A DNA stretch of 64,000 nucleotides from Rotaria sp. Silwood1 (lineage: Eukaryota > Rotifera > Eurotatoria > Philodinida > Philodinidae): contig CAJNOP010000059.1 in NCBI GenBank assembly GCA_905250075.1, positions 124,001 to 188,000 on the forward strand, read 5' to 3'. The position numbers and the translations under genes are program-made. Below the pieces are notes generated by a model, which made no database searches, had not been told where the DNA came from, and was given only the letters and a program-made list of their open reading frames with translations. The first letter of the stretch is position 1; each line of letters opens with the position of its first letter. Positions 59,401-64,000 of the stretch are shown in pieces.

Positions 59401-61193
59401 AATGGGATGGTGGTTGGTTTTTCATTTTTAACGGAGACCTTTTTAAAGTTGATTGTCATCTACCTGTGAAGAGATTAGTAGATAATTTTCTATTATCGGC
59501 TAAGAAGGGAACCTTCGAAACTTGAAAAATCGCTTTTTGACTTCGGACTCTGTGTCTAAGGTAGATCCTAATAAGAGGTTAAAAACCTCAAAACAATAAG
59601 ATTCTCTAGCCTTTCCTTATAGAGTTATAGCTGTCTTATTGAAATTTTAATCAACAGCATAGTATGTAGAACACAATCGAATAATGATATATTGAACTAA
59701 AATTTTGCCCATATATAGACCTAGTTGTCCCTAGAATGTTCTCTTCATTGAATATTGAATTTCCAAAGATTACTCATGTTTTTTTTCTTTGGAGAATTTA
59801 ATATCTCGTGAAGAGAACAGTCTAGATACAACTAAGCCTATCTATGAGCCAAATTTAAGTTCAATAGAACGTCATTCGATTCTTTTTTTTATATACTATG
59901 CTATAGATTAAAGTTTCAGTGCGATGGTCATAACTTTGTATGGAAAGCTTAGGAGCTTTTATCGCTTTGGAATTCTTAATATCTCATTGGGATCTACCGT
60001 ATGAATAGAGCCACAACTTCAAGTGATTTTCAAGTTCGAAAGCTCCTATTATTAAATGAGAACAGAAAGCTATCTATCAATCTCTCCACATGTATTTTTT
60101 TCCTTGGCAACAGATTACAGCACCTCAGTAAAGTCAATAATAATACTTTAAAGGCATATTTATTTATGTTATGTGTATATTATACCGAACTTCTAAAAAG
60201 TTTCAGCTGGTTTAATTGAATCGTAATGGAGGTATTCTAACTTTTGATCGTATAATTATTTATGGTCTATTCTATATATTCGAAGAAGACCAAAGTAAGT
60301 CAGCAGTACTTAACACGTTTGAAATTGCTGCAAAAGAATCTATTCTTTAGTAATTTATCTACAATAGAAATCGTTTCGCTTCGAAAGGGTAATGTACTAA
60401 TAATTAGACTTAGAAGAAGAAGCTGCTGTATTACTTGACATCGAGAAATAAACTATAGAAGTTGTATACAAAACTTTTCTTTTACGTTTCCAACGAAAAA
60501 TTTTTTTTTCTGAAATTAGCAAAATTAAAAAATTTTCCAAAGTCAAAAGATTTCTATCCATCTATGTAGACACATATGAATAGATCCTACGGTTTCGATT
60601 GCATAAAACTCTTGATACTTAACTATTTAAAGCATTCAAGAATAAAGAAAAATTTTATTGACAATTTTAACACTTGTAATAAATAAATGTTAAACAAAGT
60701 CAAGTGTTTAGGATGAAGTCGAGCGATTTGATATCGATGATGAATTAATGAATAATGAACAAACAGCAAGCGAACGAAAACTAGCTGAAATGAAAAAAGT
60801 ATAGATAAACAAAAAAAAAACTCACATTGATTCTTTTTAAAATTGTTTTCTTTTTTTTTATTGAATTAGATTTCCTTTGAACCTCAATTTCCACCTGTAT
60901 TTGATGAACAATCACTTTGGCATCAACAAGATGATACAGATATGAAAAAAACTAATCATGGTAATGAAGATAATGATAATATGAAAATGACATCAGCTCC
61001 TCCATTACCTAATCTATTTGAAAATTATCGAAAACAACAAGAAAAATCGACATCATCAACAGAATCTAATTTTGAACAGCTCTGTTCTTTGCGAGCTAAT
61101 GATCATGGTAGTGGTCCTATTATTTTTCCATTTCAATCATCATCATCGTCAACAGTTCGTGATGAGGTAGGAGAAGGACAAGATGAATATTGA
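53423..61193 (+). CDS. PPP6R3: SAPS-domain regulatory subunit of protein phosphatase 6
   Basis: Seven exons give 874 aa (human PPP6R3 873): 53423-54191, 55901-56223, 56295-56559, 56624-56902, 58481-59058, 60712-60798, 60870-61193. The N-terminus MFWECHVVTSSIDKLL matches the family start MFW...IDTLL; NPILASYFSRI, ISRKP-like IIRKPNELI, LGALRLNLIKFFSKLI and YNNFLHTQVY are SAPS-domain landmarks, so the helical PP6c-binding domain covers roughly the first 500 residues. The C-terminal part is acidic and Ser/Asn-rich, with a poly-Asp run encoded by GAT repeats right at the end of exon 5. The vertebrate proteins target PP6 to NF-kB, DNA-PK and Aurora A. Vertebrates have three paralogues; which one this represents cannot be told, so the symbol is nominal. 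Three introns of 1.6-1.7 kb occur, two of them occupied by long inverted repeats. Confidence 0.92.
54865..55035 (+). repeat. Dispersed repeat family B, copy 2 (PPP6R3 intron 1)
   Basis: CAGAATTTATTCATATTACATCTAAAAAATTCTTCAATGCT... through TATGATTTATAAAATAATTGACTTAAAA parallels 47815-47990 in the same orientation. Sequence on either side is less similar, so this is probably a fragment. Confidence 0.6.
56915..58450. repeat. 1.5-kb imperfect palindrome filling PPP6R3 intron 4
   Basis: The left half (from GTCACTAATGTA) and the right half (to TACTTTTGTGAAAC-like) are reverse-complementary over about 700 bp each, centre near 57680. Pairs include TTGTTATTTCGATTCGACCATT/AATGGTCGAACAGAAATAACAA, GTTATTTGATTAGATTTTGAG/CTCAAAATCTAATCAGATAAC, TTTGTGAGTATTCTTGTA/TACAAGAATACTCACAAA and ATCAGCTAGAAATCTGCA/TGCAGGTTTCTAGCTGAT. 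No open frame. It occupies nearly the whole 1578-bp intron. Confidence 0.8.
59041..59058 (+). repeat. (GAT)6 coding microsatellite, poly-Asp
   Basis: Six GAT codons end exon 5 of PPP6R3, immediately before the GTAAGT donor. Confidence 0.8.
59455..60100. repeat. Long inverted repeat in PPP6R3 intron 5
   Basis: Arms of about 310 bp, centre near 59778. Pairs include TGTGAAGAGATTAGTAGATA/TATCTATCAATCTCTCCACA, CGAAACTTGAAAAATC/GATTTTCAAGTTCG, GGTAGATCCTA/TGGGATCTACC, AGCATAGTATG/ATACTATGCTA and GAATGTTCTCTTCA/TGAAGAGAACAGTC. Non-coding foldback structure; some inner motifs (AGTTATxACCAT, ACTGAAA) also occur in the intron 4 palindrome. Confidence 0.75.
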
Positions 61194-63227
61194 AAATACA
61201 TGCAAACTATGGGTAATAAAGCGTCCATGCATACAATTTGTCTGCTGCCGCCTACCGTCCCTAATGGTTCGATTGTTTTGTTTCTTTTCTATGTATCTGA
61301 GATTTGACATTCTTCTCTTCTTCTATCTTAACTTTGATATGTTATCAAATAGGAAAAACCTATTACTATTATATGTTTTATGTTCATATTATTTTTTTTC
61401 CCTTGTCAAAAATGTGTATAGTCTCTTGTATTAAGATGTTTGTGTATGTATGTCTTTGTTTTGTTTGTCTGTCATGATGGTTGTATAGAAAAATGATCGT
61501 TCTTTTTTGGTTTGTTTTTCGATCAGTATATTATGAATAAAAGAGAAAAGAAAAACAACAGCTGATCTCCCTGTATGTGTGTGAAAAAAGTATATTGGCG
61601 GCAGCAGGCGATTTATTTTAACACAAGTGAAAAACAATAATTGTGTTTGTAATAAAATTCGAATACAAATCATACAATAGTGTTTACGTGAAGTTTTTAA
61701 ATCATACATTATCTGACTTTTCATTATTTGCATGTAAATAGGCAACATTAAGTAATGACCTATCTTGGCATCAATATTCTATTTATGTAGTGAATACAAA
61801 TAAGAATCATCATTTAAATCAATCATGTGACAAACTTAATAGATAAAGAGATTGGTACGATTCGAAATCCGATAATATCAACACGTAATATCTAATGCTT
61901 CAGAATTAACTATTGAAACAAATTTACTCTTGTTAGTTAACTTTTCTCCTTAAAATGCATGAATTTCAGTTTTCATCAGATGAGCAATACATTGAATCAC
62001 TTTATACTCATAGATAGAAAAAAAGATTGCCTTCTAGTAGTCAATTATCGTTATGAAAACCTGGTTAACATAAATTATTTGAACCACACTTAAAATAGTA
62101 TTATTGTCGCTTTATCATGACAAAAAAAATCAATTTGAATCCTGTTTCCAATGAACTCTTTATATTGTTCATGGCAATTAGTATAATTGCTACTTTAAGT
62201 ATTTCGAGTTTCCGTCATTAACAGATTGATCAGCATGATTGAATACTTTTCTGTAAATAAGAATCAATTTACTAAGAAATGCATGTTTTGTCGACAATAT
62301 ATGCATATGTACTCCTTTTCCTTCGATAGTAGATTTATGAGCTCTAGAGTATATACATAGTGCCAAAAACTGGTGACTCCGAGACCATCAGACCGATCAT
62401 CGAAACATGAGAGATTTATGACTATATATATATTATAATAATTCTAAAGACCAACGTGACCTATAGTTGATAAAATAGAGGCTATGGTGAGTCTGCCGAT
62501 GAATGAATAGTAATGACATATTTGAAACATCTCATTAAATAAATAAGGATATTATTAGGGTTTGAATGAGTTAGATGTGTGATATCTTTTATGTAGAGTG
62601 AGATCTCCTGCTTTTGGTCGTGTGACGATAAACAGGCTTCTTTTGCTGGGACTCCTAAACATCTGTTGTTGGCAAAAAGGGGATATGATTCTATTTTCAA
62701 AAATTTAGTTTCAAATGAAAAGCCTCATAGACTTGCCGATGATTGATAATCAATAAATCTTAATATGTTTTGCCAACTTACTGTATAATATTGTATTAGA
62801 TACAACAATTAATCTTAGTAAATGTCAAACTATATAAATAGAATCGTATGAAATGAATGGATAAATTCCTGAATCTAATTAAATGTATAGCATCCAAAAA
62901 AACATCGGAATTCTTCATGATTCTGTTCAATTAGCATATACTTATTCAACAATATTTTTTGTGGCTTCTTATACTGATACTAGTAATAACGTAACTATCT
63001 TGGTCGTGTATCTTTGATTATAATCGATGCACCATAATTATTGTACCTCTTATCAATGTGAAATAAATTCTTTCAATAAATGAAGCAGTTTTAATTTATT
63101 CAATAAATTTGTTTTCAACTAAGTCATGTCAAATAAAACAGACATTTACAAAATCAAACGATGATGAAAATCTTATTGAATCGTACGGATTGAATTCTCA
63201 TCAAATAAATATCATTTGATCTTTTTT
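61194..63227. other. Intergenic region after PPP6R3
   Basis: Receives the PPP6R3 3' UTR and the 3' end of the minus-strand gene at 63228. AT-rich with no gene supported. TGCTGCCGCC near 61241 and its exact reverse complement GGCGGCAGCA near 61596 form a 10-bp GC-rich inverted pair 340 bp apart, unusual for the base composition here. Confidence 0.45.
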
Positions 63228-63896
63228 TTACACAAAAATAATCGAAATTATAATGCCTATGATTAAAAGCCACATATGTGGAATAATAGATTGTCCTTTA
63301 TTATACCAATAGTTACCACCAATTGCATACCATCCTGGACTTCCAGGTGGATAACGATTATACGGTCGATTAAAATAATTGTAAGCATTTGGTCTTTGCC
63401 ATGCATTATGATAGATATTGTGATATAAATTGTATGGCTGTTGCTGTTGCTGTTGCTGCTGTTGATGATCCCAATTTGTAATAAGACCACTGTTCGGAGA
63501 ATATCCTTGACTATAACTGATCACATTGATGTTATCGTTAGCATCATTTGTGACTGGTCCAAGGTCACCATAGTTCGGATTAATTCCACTACCTATAGTT
63601 ACAGGAAAGAAATGTGCACAAAATATATTCTCTGATAAAAATCATCCTCACCATAGTAAGCACCCGGACTGGCACCACTTGGATTATTTAATCCTCCAGC
63701 CCATCCTACATAAGGAAGGTCTTCTCTTGAAAGATGAATGTATTGACGAGGATCAGGTTTAGGAGGTACTGCATCTACAAAATGCCAATATTCATGTTTT
63801 CTAAGACTTTTTTTCTGTTGTTTGTTACTCACTTATTGCACTGAAAAACAAATTAACAGAAAAAAAAAGATACATATTAAGAATCATTTTATGCAT
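63228..63896 (-). CDS. Secreted Gln/Tyr/Asn-rich low-complexity protein with hydrophobic C-terminus
   Basis: Exons 63833-63896, 63652-63774 and 63228-63592 join in phase to 183 aa. Residues 1-22 form a signal peptide (MHKMILNMYLFFSVNLFF...). A proline/charged stretch (AVPPKPDPRQYIHLSRED) and Gly-rich piece follow, then a run of nine Gln encoded by mixed CAG/CAA, then a Tyr/Asn/Arg/Pro/Gly-rich region (AYNYFNRPYNRYPPGSPGW). The last 20 residues are strongly hydrophobic, fitting a GPI-attachment signal or a tail anchor. The overall plan (signal, Q/Y/N/G-rich region, GPI-like end) recalls prion-like or adhesive extracellular proteins, but there is no sequence match I can name. An ATG at 63887 is an alternative start. 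Upstream exons are not needed but the window ends 100 bp away. Confidence 0.65.
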
Positions 63897-64000
63897 TTAT
63901 ACGTTTATGAACATGTGAATCAAGATTGATTCGTTTCTTCGATGTCGAGTCAGTAACAATAAAGATAAAATGGGACAAATTCCATAATATGACTTTCTTT
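63897..64000. other. Window edge, upstream of the Q/Y/N-rich gene
   Basis: About 100 bp of AT-rich sequence, probably promoter or 5' UTR. Nothing else seen. Confidence 0.4.

Noticed and set aside
61241..61605. TGCTGCCGCC/GGCGGCAGCA pair considered as element termini
   Set aside because: Only 10 bp match, no target duplication, and the interior shows no repeat character.

Overview
Eukaryotic nuclear DNA from a small animal, strongly AT-rich. Thirteen protein-coding genes can be modelled with consistent splice phases. Most introns are 50-70 bp, with GT donors and T-rich AG acceptors; a second class of 0.5-3.2 kb introns is filled with repeats. The gene mix points to a rotifer, most likely bdelloid: animal genes of ciliary, mitotic and meiotic function beside a von Willebrand A/alpha-kinase protein, an ABCH-type half transporter, a GPC1-type acyltransferase and a bacterial-looking crotonase. 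This assignment is an inference; another small AT-rich invertebrate is not excluded. I see no tRNA, rRNA, CRISPR array or virus gene.

Layout. 0.4-9.3 kb, minus: TBC1D31 (centriolar-satellite scaffold, 23 exons). 11.2-16.0 kb, plus: LETM1 (mitochondrial inner membrane ion exchange). 18.9-20.9 kb, plus: WRAP73 (centrosomal WD-repeat), followed 177 bp later by a GPC1/DUF2838 glycerophosphocholine acyltransferase (21.1-24.4 kb). 26.7-29.3 kb, plus: VWA-alpha-kinase. 30.5-31.6 kb, plus: mitochondrially targeted crotonase. 32.4-47.0 kb: four minus-strand genes packed closely, in transcription order DHX15 (splicing helicase), an unrecognised membrane protein, ANAPC7 (APC/C TPR subunit, with a 3.2 kb intron before its last exons) and an ABCH half transporter. 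48.3-49.4 kb, plus: SPO11 (meiotic double-strand-break protein). 52.2-53.0 kb, minus: secreted 12-cysteine protein, divergent from PPP6R3 (53.4-61.2 kb, plus), a PP6 regulatory subunit. 63.2-63.9 kb, minus: secreted Q/Y/N-rich protein with a hydrophobic tail.

The genes do not form one pathway. Two arrangements deserve attention. First, many starts lie a few bases after a T-rich AG with no visible upstream cis exon, and same-strand neighbours are 160-370 bp apart; both fit spliced-leader trans-splicing and possibly operons (known in rotifers, inferred here). Second, the large introns and intergenic gaps carry a rich set of non-autonomous elements: a 504 bp hAT-like element with a perfect 8-bp target duplication, a TTAA-flanked 745 bp foldback, a degenerate ATTTGG foldback with near-perfect 8-bp duplication, three further long inverted repeats of 0.5-1.5 kb (two filling PPP6R3 introns), and two dispersed repeat families present in three and two copies.
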